Assembly: GCA_930367215.1 (NCBI GenBank)
Contig: OV884059.1
Location: forward strand, 20,918,945 to 20,982,944
Source: Pollenia angustigena
Taxonomy: Eukaryota > Arthropoda > Insecta > Diptera > Polleniidae
Direction of reading: 5' to 3'
Length of the DNA stretch: 64,000 bases
In this document: positions 23,930-34,365 of the stretch, piece by piece
Layout: the number at the start of each line of letters is the position of its first letter
Position numbering within the stretch: position 1 is the stretch's first letter
Translations under genes and position numbers: made by a program
Notes under the pieces: model-generated
Told to the model about the DNA's origin: nothing
The model's database searches: none
What the model saw: only the letters and a program-made list of their open reading frames with translations

Positions 23930-24165
23930 CAGGGGGCAAATCATGGCAGTCGTGATCGAATACTTTTTCGATTCGAAATTAATTTTATTTCAGTCAATAC
24001 TGAACGAATCGGTATTATTTTTTTAGTGTTTGAAAACTCAAATAAATGCTTTACAACACCAAAAAAATAATTTCGATCCGTTTAGTATGGACAGAAAGCA
24101 TTAGAAATTGAATTGCTTTCGAATCGAAAAAGTATTCGATCACGACTGCCATAATTTGGCCCCTG
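23930..24165. mobile_element. MITE with CAGGGGGCAAATCATGGC ends, copy 1
   Basis: The long arms CATGGCAGTCGTGATCGAAT and TACTTTTTCGATTCGAAA are mirrored at the right. Copy 2 is at 40495-40732. No convincing TSD in either copy. Confidence 0.82.
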
Positions 24166-24412
24166 GCTTAAAATTTTTAAATCTTGTTTAACTTTCATTT
24201 CACGTTAGAAACATTGACTTAAAAAGTTTATCCTTAATAATTTGATATCTAAGCATTCTTTTAAAACTTTACTAAACAATCTTTTTCTATTCATCAAATA
24301 GGAATTAAATAAAAGTTATTAATAATTATCATAATTTTTTTTAAATGCATATGCGACAAAGCTGACGTGCAATGATAAAATTACAAATTTGGAAATAGAA
24401 TTAAAAAAAAAC

Positions 24413-24549
24413 CAAGGCGAATTTATACAGGTGACCTCAGCAGTTATGCTGGTTGTTAATTTGTTTTTTGGAGTAGACAAAAGAAAGAGACAGCTAACAT
24501 AGCTCTCTCTCTCTCTCTTTGATCTGGTCACCTGTATGAATTCGCCTTT
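24413..24549. mobile_element. CAAGGCGAATT-family MITE, short copy
   Basis: Ends CAAGGCGAATTTATACAGG and CCTGTATGAATTCGCCTT. Contains a (CT)n run at 24503-24517. No TSD match. Confidence 0.75.
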
Positions 24550-24579
24550 AACAAAATCAATTTAATTAATAAATATTTA

Positions 24580-24740
24580 GGCCCCCATAACGGTTTACAA
24601 CTCAACTCATTTGAGTTGTATTTAAGACAACTGGTTTTTTTATGTTTTTGTTCACCGCAATATAGCAAAGTTGTAAACCATAATACAAAAACTAAGAAAT
24701 TACAACTCAACTGAGTTGAATTTGAAGCCATAATAGGGCC
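24580..24740. mobile_element. PIF/Harbinger-like MITE, GGCCCC family, copy 1
   Basis: 161 bp, ends GGCCCCCATAACGG and its inverse, flanked by TTA on both sides. A 3-bp TWA duplication is typical of PIF/Harbinger. Internal ACAACTCAACTCA words. Same length as 26576-26736. Confidence 0.85.
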
Positions 24741-24743
24741 TTA

Positions 24744-25262
24744 ATAAAAAAACTACACTTAGAAAAAGTTTCAAAGCAAAATTGTTAATTTCAAAAGGAA
24801 ATTAGCTAAAAGAACTGAATTAACTATATAAATTTTAAGAATATGAATTAAATTTAAAAAAATAAAAATATTTCAAAGTCGTCTCTTATTATAAGATTTT
24901 TAATTTAAGTAATTAATTTATATATGTCAAAAAAAAAAAAAACAACCACAATGAAAAATAAAAATGTAGTTTATTGCATATACAACAAACTTTTGAAAAA
25001 AAAAATTGGTTAAAAATATTAACATTAAAGAATAACTAAGGGCGTATGTGAAACGATAGTAAAGTCCTATATCGCCAAAAAAAGATATCATTTCACACAG
25101 CACAAAGAGATTTTCTCCCCACAGAGAAATATTTTTTTACCAAAATACTTTGCTACCGTTTAACAAACTCTCTAGATAACAAAAAAAAAAAAAAAATGCA
25201 TTTCAATTTAAATGAAATATCAACTTACGATTTGTTAAAATTTGAATTTTCTTTTTGTCTCC
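24744..25262. other. Intergenic DNA, nothing recognised
   Basis: AT-rich with A runs. No gene or element ends. Confidence 0.5.
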
Positions 25263-25265
25263 TTA

Positions 25266-25391
25266 GGGCCATTATTACAACTTGAAGTTAGCTAAAGTTA
25301 AGATTAAATTGACAGATAATAATGTGTTATCTGTCAAAAAGCGTCTGTTAACTGTCGGATAACAGCTAACGCCAAGTTATAATAATGGCCC
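25266..25391. mobile_element. Small palindromic MITE, GGGCCATTATTACAAC ends
   Basis: Arms GGGCCATTATTACAACTTG and its inverse, flanked by TTA and TAA. Resembles the PIF-like family in style but is shorter. Confidence 0.75.
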
Positions 25392-25772
25392 TAAGAAAAC
25401 TTCTTTAAAATTGAAATTAAAAAAAAAAACAAAAAATATTATATTTATGAATGTCTGAAGTCAATGCCGTTAATGTTTGCAATAAATAATTTACTTAATC
25501 TCTTATTGTGTGTTAATGTGAGCTAAAAATTATTTTAAAAATATAATATGCAAAACATAATATTTAAAATTAAAAAAAAAACTGTGTTTCTTTTATACTC
25601 CAAATTCTTCTTCTTCTGTTGCACTTAACTCTTTGTGGAGCATAGTACCTCTACAAAATTTCGCCATTTGCAAATACTTTTACACTCCAACTTTTTCCGC
25701 TGGTTTCGATCTCATTAAGCAAGCTTTCTTTTCAAATATTGATTGACTGATCTCTTTTTCTACTGCCTTGTG

Positions 25773-26404
25773 TAGGGTTGCCATTCGTAATGATTTTACC
25801 AGTACACGTACTGGGTTTTGTTCAATGTACTGGTTTATGCATAACACCCAAATCAGTACGCAAATGTACTGGTTTTTTTTAAATTTTGCTTCCAAATAAT
25901 TTTACTTGTTTAAAACTGGTTTACTTCCCTTATTACTTTTGATTTGTTATGAATCACCCAGTTAAAATTCAGTCTTACTTTGTTTTCAAATAAATAGAAG
26001 TGTCATTAGTGCTTTTCAAAATTCAAAAACAAAAAATTTTAAGTGGATTTAAAATTATAACCTATAACAATATGGCTAGATAGGAGACCTCGTGAATACC
26101 CTCATTATATTGACAATAATTTGAATGAATTTATAATTTTTTGTGCATTTACAACAAATGTGCCGATCAATGACATTACTTCTATCTATTTTTAATAATT
26201 TGACGTGATGTTTTTATTATACGTATTTTGTTAAGTTCTCGCCTTAAAAAATAGCAAAATGAATAATTTTTAATGTATAATTTTCTAAAACTAATGAATT
26301 AAATAAAATTTTGGGTCAAAATTTGTGTACTGGTTTTTTTTTGAATGTACTGGTATTTTTCTTACGATGTACTGATTTTTCTAATTTCAAAAATGGCAAC
26401 CCTA
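25773..26404. mobile_element. hAT MITE, TAGGGTTGCCAT ends
   Basis: TIRs TAGGGTTGCCAT and ATGGCAACCCTA with exact 8-bp TSD GCCTTGTG (25765-25772, 26405-26412). TGTACTGGTTTTTTT words repeat near both ends. Confidence 0.92.
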
Positions 26405-26575
26405 GCCTTGTGTATCAGGCCTTCCAAGTTCGGCGATTAATCAGCATTTTGCCGATTATCAAAGTGCTGATTTGCCGATTTTTGTCCAGAAAATGACGAT
26501 TTTTCTATAAACACCAAAAAAAAAAACGGTCACTTTATGTTTGTTTTACTATAATTTTCTGCCAAGTCAACCTAA

Positions 26576-26736
26576 GGCCCCTATTACGGTTCACAACTCA
26601 ACTCAGTTGAGCTGTAATTTCCTAATTTTTGTATTATGGTTTACAACTTTCCTATATTGCGGTGAACAAAAACATAACAAAAATTACAGCTGATCACAAC
26701 CAGTTGTCAGTTGAGTTGTGAACCGTTAAAGGGGCC
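26576..26736. mobile_element. PIF/Harbinger-like MITE, GGCCCC family, copy 2
   Basis: 161 bp, ends GGCCCCTATTACGG and CCGTTAAAGGGGCC, flanked by TAA on both sides. Third copy at 29108-29281. Confidence 0.87.
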
Positions 26737-26949
26737 TAAATAAATCCAAATTTCAATGTTCCCTGAAAAAATTATTTTGGTAAGGAATTCTTTTTTCTAA
26801 AGATTAATTTAAAGAACAATCGTAATTTTTTAGTTGTACCGTCGATTTTTAATTGAAATTTTGATGTTTAGTTAGGCTTGAGTTCACCAAACAATTTCAG
26901 TTAAGAGGGACCTATGGGAAAAAAATAGTTTTGGAGAAAAACGATTTTT

Positions 26950-27560
26950 TGGGGGTCGCTGATTACGAATCTGGCATTGGATTTTGAAAATCCAAAACGG
27001 CGAATCCAATACGGTTGAATATTGTTTGTAATGTTATTGAATTTGTTTGAAACAAGTGGATTTTGATACGGCGGATGCTTTTATGGCTTGAAAGTCGTTA
27101 CCTGGTTATTTGGGGTCCAAGATTACGAATCTGGTATTAGATTTTAAAAATTCAAAATGGCGAATTCAATATGGAGGATTTTTTTGTAAGTTTAAAGAGT
27201 TCATTTTGATAAACCCCAACACTTTTATGGCTTAAACTCAAACCAAGCATCCGGGGGTTTTTGAGGATCCACCTTTTCGAATTTTTAAAACCCGACTTTG
27301 AGTTCATTATCTGCGATCGCAAAAACCTGTAAGTAATGATTTTAAAACAAATGTGATCAATTAAAAAATCCCATAATGATCTGAGAACAGATTCGTAATC
27401 TACAATCCGAAAAACCAGCGTATAACTAGTCTCAAACCATAAAAGCGATCAGATGTATCAAAATAGGCTTGTTAACTATACAAAAAAAAATCCGCCATAT
27501 TGGATTTTGAATTTTAAAAATCTAATACCAGATTCGTAATCGTCGGTCCCGAAAACCCCC
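26950..27560. repeat. Diverged repeats of GATTACGAATCTGG type
   Basis: GATTACGAATCTGGTATT followed by ATTTTAAAAATTCAAAATGG occurs at about 26963 and 27122 in direct orientation and at about 27485-27540 inverted. The spacers also match (TTTTATGGCTT). Unassigned repeat with no coding sequence. Confidence 0.7.
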
Positions 27561-28340
27561 AAAAGGCGAGATTCATGTAAATTAGATCAGTTACAAAAAA
27601 TTTTGTTACATCGGGTTCTTTTCTTTTTCTTTGCTTATCAAAGGTATAATTAATTAAGCTTAATTATTACAAAAGTGGTAAAGTTAGAAAACTGCGATTT
27701 GCTGCATTAGAAAGAGCGAATTGTCTGCTTTGAGAACCACCAAAAAAGTAAAAATCGATTTTTTTAACTGAAATTGTAACATATATAAAACACATTACAT
27801 AAATATCTTCGATTTGCTGCAACAATGCCATAATCCAAAAAACATGTTCGGCAGAAAACAAGTTTAACGTTTTTGAATTACCAAAACATTAAAGTAAATA
27901 TTTTATAAAAATTACTTCTCGAGAGAAATATTTACAAAATATTTATTTTGTGCCCATTTTTTTTTAAATCCTCTTTTTGGTGCCACTTATTTTGTAGATA
28001 TCCCCTTTTTTTGGTACTTTTTTAAAATATCCGACGGTAAAACTGCCCACCCGGTGAGTGCTACTACGCTCCCCTCGTAATATTTATTTTGCGAAAAGAA
28101 AAAAAGGACAAATGCGCAAACGCATTAAATAGTACGAATCACTGGGCTTCGCATCGCAATAGAAAGAAGCCTGCCTGTATTAAACAAATCTTTTTTTTAT
28201 TTCAATGAGGATAGCAATGGGCCATGGGTAAAATATGGAGGTACACACAATGTTTCAATGCGTTGATGCGCTTGTGCATCTCTCAAAGAAGTAGAATAAG
28301 TGTTAAATTCTATTGACAAGTTACACAGCACACAGGTACA
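27561..28340. other. Intergenic DNA with a hAT-MITE fragment
   Basis: At 27945-28050 is an inverted, partial match to 36226-36310 (AAAAGTACC, GTGGCACCAAAAAG words), a family defined by the intact copy at 36212-36617. The remainder shows nothing I recognise. Confidence 0.5.
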
Positions 28341-28357
28341 ATGCATATAAAGAGTGC

Positions 28358-28722
28358 TTAAATTTTAAGAGCCGATGTTCAATGTGAACCACACCCAACC
28401 GTCAAGTTTTTTTCTGCATTTTATTTGACATTTCTCAGTTTCAGACAAACTCAATTTGAACCATGGAAAGATAACCAATCGAGCAACGCGCTAAAGCGTT
28501 AGGCTTGTTATTAAAATGGGCGTTCAAATCAAAATGCGAAATGAAAAGGTGTACGTCGATAAGCCACCAACAATTCAAGAGCTAAGGAATGAGATAATTT
28601 GGCACATTAACGGCATAGAAAAATTTGGACCATCGGTTGGAGGTGTGTCGCGGCGGCCATTTGGCCGATATTTTGTTTTTTTTTTTATTCAAAAATCAAC
28701 ATCGGCCATTAAAATTTAACCA
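28358..28722 (+). mobile_element. Deletion derivative of a Tc1/mariner element
   Basis: Carries the start (ATGGAA..., then NGRSNQNA-type coding in another frame) and the end (VYVDKPPTIQELRNEI, KFGPSVGGVSRR) of the same transposase as 41465-42660, with the catalytic middle missing. Inverted ends TAAATTTTAAGAGCCGATGTT and AACATCGGCCATTAAAATTTA. Confidence 0.82.
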
Positions 28723-29107
28723 CCCTTTATGTACGCATAAAAAAGAATTACTTTCTGCTTTTGCATTCGTCGCATGCGTCTTGAAAAAATGTCAATTAAG
28801 TATTAAATGCATAGAACGCATGGTGGGGAGCTCCAGCTTAAGCTTGTGAATAAGTAAACAAGCTTTAGCTACGTTAAAATTTTGTTTAAAAGGAGGCGTT
28901 AAGACGATGGCCGTTACTTTCAGTGTTTCTAATGTTCAAAGTTGGGGGTAATGCACTTATTTTGACTTAAATCAACATTGCACTCTCATTAAAATAAATT
29001 AGTTTGCACTATTTTTAAGCAGCTTAAGTGATGATTAGTATTTTTTTTCACTAGCACTAACAAAATGTAGCTGTAATTGAATGAATAAAATCGGCACTCA
29101 ATTCAAA

Positions 29108-29281
29108 GGCCCCTATTACGGGTTACAACTCATCTCAGTTGTAATTAAGACAACTGGTTGTGGTCAGTTGTAATTTTTGTTATGTTTTTGTTCCCCGCAA
29201 TATAGCAAAGTTGTAAGCCATTATACACAAATTAAGAAATTACAACTCAACTGAGTTGAATTGTAAACCTCATTAGGGGCC
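29108..29281. mobile_element. PIF/Harbinger-like MITE, GGCCCC family, copy 3
   Basis: Ends GGCCCCTATTACGG and AGGGGCC. The uninterrupted target (CAATTCAAATATGTAG, in reverse) is present in 12600-13173. The flanks do not give a clean TSD. Confidence 0.82.
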
Positions 29282-29327
29282 ATATAGTGCAAGGTTTGAA
29301 ATTGCAATCAAAAAATCAGCTTATAAA

Positions 29328-29802
29328 CATATGAGGGGCTTAAAGCACAAGGGGTTCAAGTGACTTATGTTGAATTAAGGCGAATTAACTACTGGTGGTG
29401 TCGAAACGGCATCTGATTTTGACAGTTCGGGCTTATTTGCTTTGATTTGTTAGTGTTTTGCTAATAACGGTTGACATTTCGAGCTAATGGCACTAACAAT
29501 GCAATGCAAAAAACCGTATGTTGTTTCTGTTGTTTTTGGATTGTTGCAGTTCCGACACCACCTGTAGTTGAATTCGCCTTGTGTTGAATAATGATACAAA
29601 AGCGGTTGTTTCGCTTGAACTCCAAGCGAAGCAGGTTTTTTAATGTCAAGTGCTTGATTTGTTCGCCATATTTAGCGACCGGATGATAATCCTACATTTA
29701 CCTCTTGTGCTCTGAACAACTTCGAACTTCACCTTTAATTTCATATTTAAACTCAATTTTAGAAAAAGTTTAAGTGCCTTTTGCTTTAAGCCCTCATATG
29801 TA
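29328..29802. mobile_element. MITE with ACATATGAGGGGCTTAAAG ends
   Basis: The inverted ends CATATGAGGGGCTTAAAGCA / TGCTTTAAGCCCTCATATG enclose a hAT MITE at 29376-29581. Confidence 0.75.
29376..29581. mobile_element. hAT MITE, CAAGGCGAATT family, nested
   Basis: Ends TAAGGCGAATTAAC and GAATTCGCCTTG with exact 8-bp TSD TGTTGAAT (29368-29375, 29582-29589). Closest relative is 19735-19925. Confidence 0.9.
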
Positions 29803-29892
29803 CTATCTTTCACTATAATTTCAAAAATTTAATTTTCCAATTCATCTCTCAACGTAAACAAGATAATTACAATTATGCTGCACTTTCACTAA

Positions 29893-30230
29893 GGCCCAGA
29901 ACAGACGGTGAAACGCAACTGCAACGAAACTGCAACTTCTAGTTATTTTCGAGTTTCATTTGAGTTTATGCCATACACTCCTTTGAGGGACCACACACGA
30001 CGAAACCATTTTGAAATTCATTGGAAATAAGTTGCATTGAAACCGGCGTGTAGGAAATTCGTGTTTGCGTTTCATTTGTTCTCAAAGAAAATCGAAATGA
30101 TTGTGATAATTTCATTACATTCTGGTACAATTTAGGTTGAAGGGTGTGTGGAAAACGATTGAAACTGGTTTCAAAACAATAATTTCTAAAGGGTTTCGTT
30201 GCAGTTGCGTTTTACCGTCTGTTCTTTGCC
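29893..30230. mobile_element. PIF/Harbinger-like MITE, GGCCCAGAACAGACGG ends
   Basis: Inverted ends (GGCCCAGAACAGACGGT and ACCGTCTGTTCTTTGCC), flanked by TAA on both sides. Both arms continue with GTTGCAGTTGCGTTT-type sequence. Confidence 0.82.
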
Positions 30231-30273
30231 TAAGTGTGAGCTGAAACAGCAAAATTAATGCACTGCCCCCATC

Positions 30274-30733
30274 TGTGCTAATGTTAATAGGCTCGGTCCC
30301 GTACTTTTTGGGTAAAGTTCGGTAAAATGAGAGTAAACAAGAATTTTTCTCACTAATAGACAAAAATGTACAAAAGTACGCGAACAATAAAAACCAAATT
30401 TCTACCCCAAAAGCAAACGTTACAATGAAAACGTTCAAAAAAAATACATAAATAACACATTAACATGTAAAATTTAAGCACGTACCTTCATTGTTTAACA
30501 TTTTCTTTTCTCTTTTTTATTAATATATTTTATTTTATTTCTTTTGGTTATTCTTGTTTGTAGTTTTTATTGTTTATTTTTTGTCACAGCTGATTGTTTA
30601 ACAATTTTCCCAATCAGCCCAAAGAAAAAGTACGAGCTACTTCGTGCGAGAAGAAGAAGAATATTTTTCTCTTAAAAGCTCTCTCACTTTACCAAACTTT
30701 GAGTACGGGAACAGTTTTCGGTAAGATTGGGAT
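30274..30733. other. Left part of a MITE split by a hAT element
   Basis: GGTCCCGTACT at 30297 and its inverse at 33459 (AGTACGGGAT) suggest a short host MITE that the hAT element 30734-33429 split. Words such as TTTGGGTAAAGTTCG recur at 63520-63540 beside the third hAT copy. Confidence 0.45.
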
Positions 30734-33429
30734 CAGTGATGCCAACTTTTTGAGAGCAAAAAGCACTTTAAATTTCAAAAAAAGCACTAAAAAGCACTAT
30801 TTCGAGCAAAAAAAAGCGTAAAAAAGCACTAAGCCATTTTTACAATTTAATTAAACACAAAACAAGTTGTATTCGGCTGTGCCGAATATTATATACCTCC
30901 AAAATTTAAAAAAAGGCGACGGCGTTGATGGGGACCATTTTCATTAAAGATAAAATAATAAATATGGGCATTTCCCCAGGATGAAAAAATAAAATGTTGA
31001 TTATTATCGTCTTTTATTGTTTATTATCAAAAAAAAATGTCTATGTTCTTATAAAAGAATGGTTTCCTAGCATATCTGAGCTGTTTTACTTGAGGAAATT
31101 GGGCTTGAAACTGGAAAATTTTATAATTTCCTGTATTTTCTACTTCTAAAGACATTTTTATATACTTATTTTACATGCAGGAAATATGTTATGTTCACAC
31201 TCTTTCTTCATAATCTCTGCATTAAAATCAATTGTAAAAGGAGTATAAAGTTTTTTTGTAAAGAAAATTTGAAGACATTTATGGTAAAATGCATGGTGAT
31301 AATAATAAAAAAAACATATGGAAAAATCGTACGTTCGCGATCCGTAAGTTCGCGACCTGTACATAAGCCAATTAAATAAAAACCAAGAGAGATATTTTAT
31401 TTTGTAAATACTGGAAGGAGACCTACATTAATACACTTTTAAAATAAATTAATCACTTTTGAAAATTCCGTTTCGTTACGCAGATTTTTACATTTCACAA
31501 CTGTCAGCCGAAGTTGACTTCTATTTTGCGTACGTTCGTGACCACACGCTTATAACTCTTATTATGAAAACTTAAACTCGATGAAATCCATCTTTTGTAC
31601 TAAACATAGAGCTACCCAAATGCTATCGAATTGCAAAAAAATGCTAGGAAAAGTTTTGTTTTCTATATTATTTATACATCAAAAGCGTACGAACGTACGT
31701 TCGTGACCCCAGGAAATGCCCATATATTTACATTTGTATATAAAAATTTTTAAATGTATTATTATTATCTTTAATAAAAATAATATCATCCATATCATTT
31801 GGAGTATAAATTGGCCATAAAACTGGTAATTGCCAAAAATTTGCAATGACCTACTATTGTTTATAAAACTTAATAACAGCATATAATTTAATAAACATCC
31901 TTATATTTTATCGTTTAAATAAATCTAAATTAAAAGCGTGCAAAGTTTAACAAAACAATTGGCTTATGATATTATCCAATTATTTTAACATATGTACGCT
32001 TCTGAGTTTAGAACACACATAAGGTGTAAAATAGAAAAAACTTGTATGTTTTGATTTTGATACTTATATCGATTTCTTTTCTGAGAAAAATATGTTACAG
32101 TATATACATGTAACATTTTCTAATGTTAGCTATAATCGCTCGAAGTGTTACATATTGTGCAATTTCAATAGAACACAATTACTGCTTTTATTTACAACTA
32201 TTACACTTTCATCATTAATGTACTTAATAAGTGATTTTTAAAGCTATTTAAGCGGTTTCTGCACGTTATTACGGGTTGTAAACAAATATTAACATCACTA
32301 ATGGCTTATAAAAATAAAAACGATTATAATATAAATAGACTTTTTATTTTTTAAATATTTTTATATTTTGTTTTAAAACAAATTTTTTACAAAATTAAGA
32401 GCGGTATGAATTATGACAAACAACGTAAAACATTTGTTGTACAAACAAAGTAAAACATTTACATGTTCTAAATTTTTGTGTTCGTTTGTACAAAAAATAC
32501 AACTGTGGGAAAAATTTTCAAGTTCTTTTGTGAATATGTTGATGAAAAACATGCAAAACATGTTGCATATTTTACCCTTACTTTAACTTAAGGTGTTCAT
32601 ACTGCCCTGTTCTACAACTTTGGTACTTTCTACTTTGTTTGTATTTCCAAACAGTTGTATTTTTTGTACAAACGAACACAAAAATGTAGAACATGTAACA
32701 TTAATGCAACATTTTTCTCAGAAAAGAAATCGCCATTAGTCAAACCTTTTTTCAATAGCACTAGAGAAGTGCACAATACGTGGAAAACTTAAGCGCATGT
32801 AAAATGGCAGGTTACACAACGCTCGTTATAAAAGTATTTTCTGTCAGCTGTTTTTAATTTATTTAACACTTTGCACGTTCCAAGCTACGTCTCTTTTTTT
32901 GTTGCGTTTTTTGACGGTTTCCGACTGCATGTTTTTTAACAATTCCTAATATTTTCCAATCCATGTTCTATTTTTGAAACAGTGTCTACATCTTTAAAAT
33001 AATGTTTACCGAAATACATCGTTTTTATTACGATTACTAAAAATGTTGTCAACGCTAAAAAGTGCAACGTTTCGTAAAATTTCCAAATTGCTAGGAAGCC
33101 TAGCTCTAACCTCGTAAGTTTTTGGTAAAACGAATGTAACTTTCTTTTATCCCTTTTTTATCATTTGAAATCTTAAAATCTTTACAAGTTTTCTCAAAAT
33201 TGTACACCAAATAGCTAAGTCAAATAAATCATCCTCTATTTGATCGTAGTTTTAAAATATGGTAGAAAAAAGATACAAATTGTAAAAAGCACTAAAGGCA
33301 CTAACGAAAAATTGAAAAAGCACCAAGTTAGTGCTTTTTTTTAGTTTGGCACTATGGATAAAATTTTGGCGTTTTGAGGCATCAAAAAGCACCATAAATA
33401 GTGCCAAAAGCACTAAGTTGGCATCGCTG
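30734..33429 (-). mobile_element. hAT element, CAGTGATGCCAACTT family, copy A
   Basis: Ends CAGTGATGCCAACTT and AAGTTGGCATCGCTG, with exact 8-bp TSD ATTGGGAT (30726-30733, 33430-33437). Close matches are 50788-53782 and the ends of 53846-63487. From the third copy, the transposase would lie on the minus strand here, but only scraps remain. AAAAGCACTAAA words crowd both ends, and a near-palindrome TTCGGCTGTGCCGAA lies near the left end. Contains the insertion 32067-32735. Confidence 0.92.
32067..32735. mobile_element. MITE inserted in hAT copy A
   Basis: Copy B of the hAT has uninterrupted GATACTTAGTCAAACC. Here this is split after CTTA by 669 bp with ends CGATTTCTTTTCTGAG and inverse, followed by a second TTA. 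A 3-bp TTA duplication suggests PIF/Harbinger type. Internal inverted arms around GTTCGTTTGTACAAAAAATA. Confidence 0.82.
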
Positions 33430-33437
33430 ATTGGGAT

Positions 33438-33723
33438 CCCGTGGGCACCCAAAGTTGAGTACGGGATCACACCTAATATGTATTGTAATAACCTTTTCGC
33501 AATGATAGCAAATTTATTTCCAATGATTAGTTTTATCTCTCGTTCAAATGTTTAATAGGTATCATTATCGCTAAACTTTAATCAAGCAAATAGGTACATA
33601 CTTAAGTTATTTGTGTGCCTCTAAAACTACGAATGCTTTTATTATTTTATTGCATACTCAACTAGAGAGAAAATATTAAATATGTAATTCTCTTGTTTCT
33701 TTGTATGGCTGACTACATACATG
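33438..33723. other. Right part of the split MITE and intergenic DNA
   Basis: Completes the host MITE of hAT copy A up to about 33470. Then sequence without recognised features. Confidence 0.4.
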
Positions 33724-34109
33724 TCGTTAGCTAAAATGCAAAAAGACGTAACTAACTAAAAATTAAAAATCGAGTTTTTGATTGATTATTATGAATGCTA
33801 TAAAACTACATGTCTTGACAAAATTGTACACTTCTGCGATCAAAAATTGCGCTTTTATTAACAAAAAACAAAGGGACGTAACTACAAGTTTTTTTTGTTT
33901 GATGTATGCAAAACGACGTAATTACACATTTTTTTTCTAAGAAAATTTAATGAAATGGTTAACTTTGAAAATTGGTTGAAGAATTCCATGGACGACTCAT
34001 CAATGCATGTTTTTCTGACATGTTTATAGTTTTCACTTTACAAAGTTTTTTGCTTCTCCTTTAAAATTATATTTTTGTTAGTTACGTCTTTTTGCATTTT
34101 AGCTAACGA
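33724..34109. mobile_element. MITE upstream of the nucleotidase gene
   Basis: Arms TCGTTAGCTAAAATGC plus AAAAAGACGTAACTAAC and their inverse. The word ACGTAACTA or a close variant occurs several times between the arms. It ends about 255 bp before the nucleotidase start codon, so it may lie in its promoter. Confidence 0.82.
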
Positions 34110-34365
34110 TATACAATTTATACGGATCTGTACAATTTAAAAATGTAGATAGAAAAAATCAACCGTAACAAAACATTTCAACAAATTCATGAGTTAGTTC
34201 TCTGACCGTTTAATTGGCTTAAAGAGCTCTTACGGAAAATCTTTTAAAACAATTTAATATTAATATAGTTTTTTTTAATAAAAAAAGAAAAGTGTCACGT
34301 TTTTTATTTATTTATTTCTTGTTCGGAGATTCACGCTGTCAATTAACTGATACCTACAAAGCAAA

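Larger units (their letters stand above)
28941..30273. mobile_element. MITE with GGGGGTAATGCAC ends, copy 2, heavily invaded
   Basis: Opposite-orientation copy of 12600-13173. Shared interior includes CACTCAATTCAAA and TGCAATCAAAAA. It holds four later insertions: 29108-29281, 29328-29802 (itself holding 29376-29581) and 29893-30230. Confidence 0.78.
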
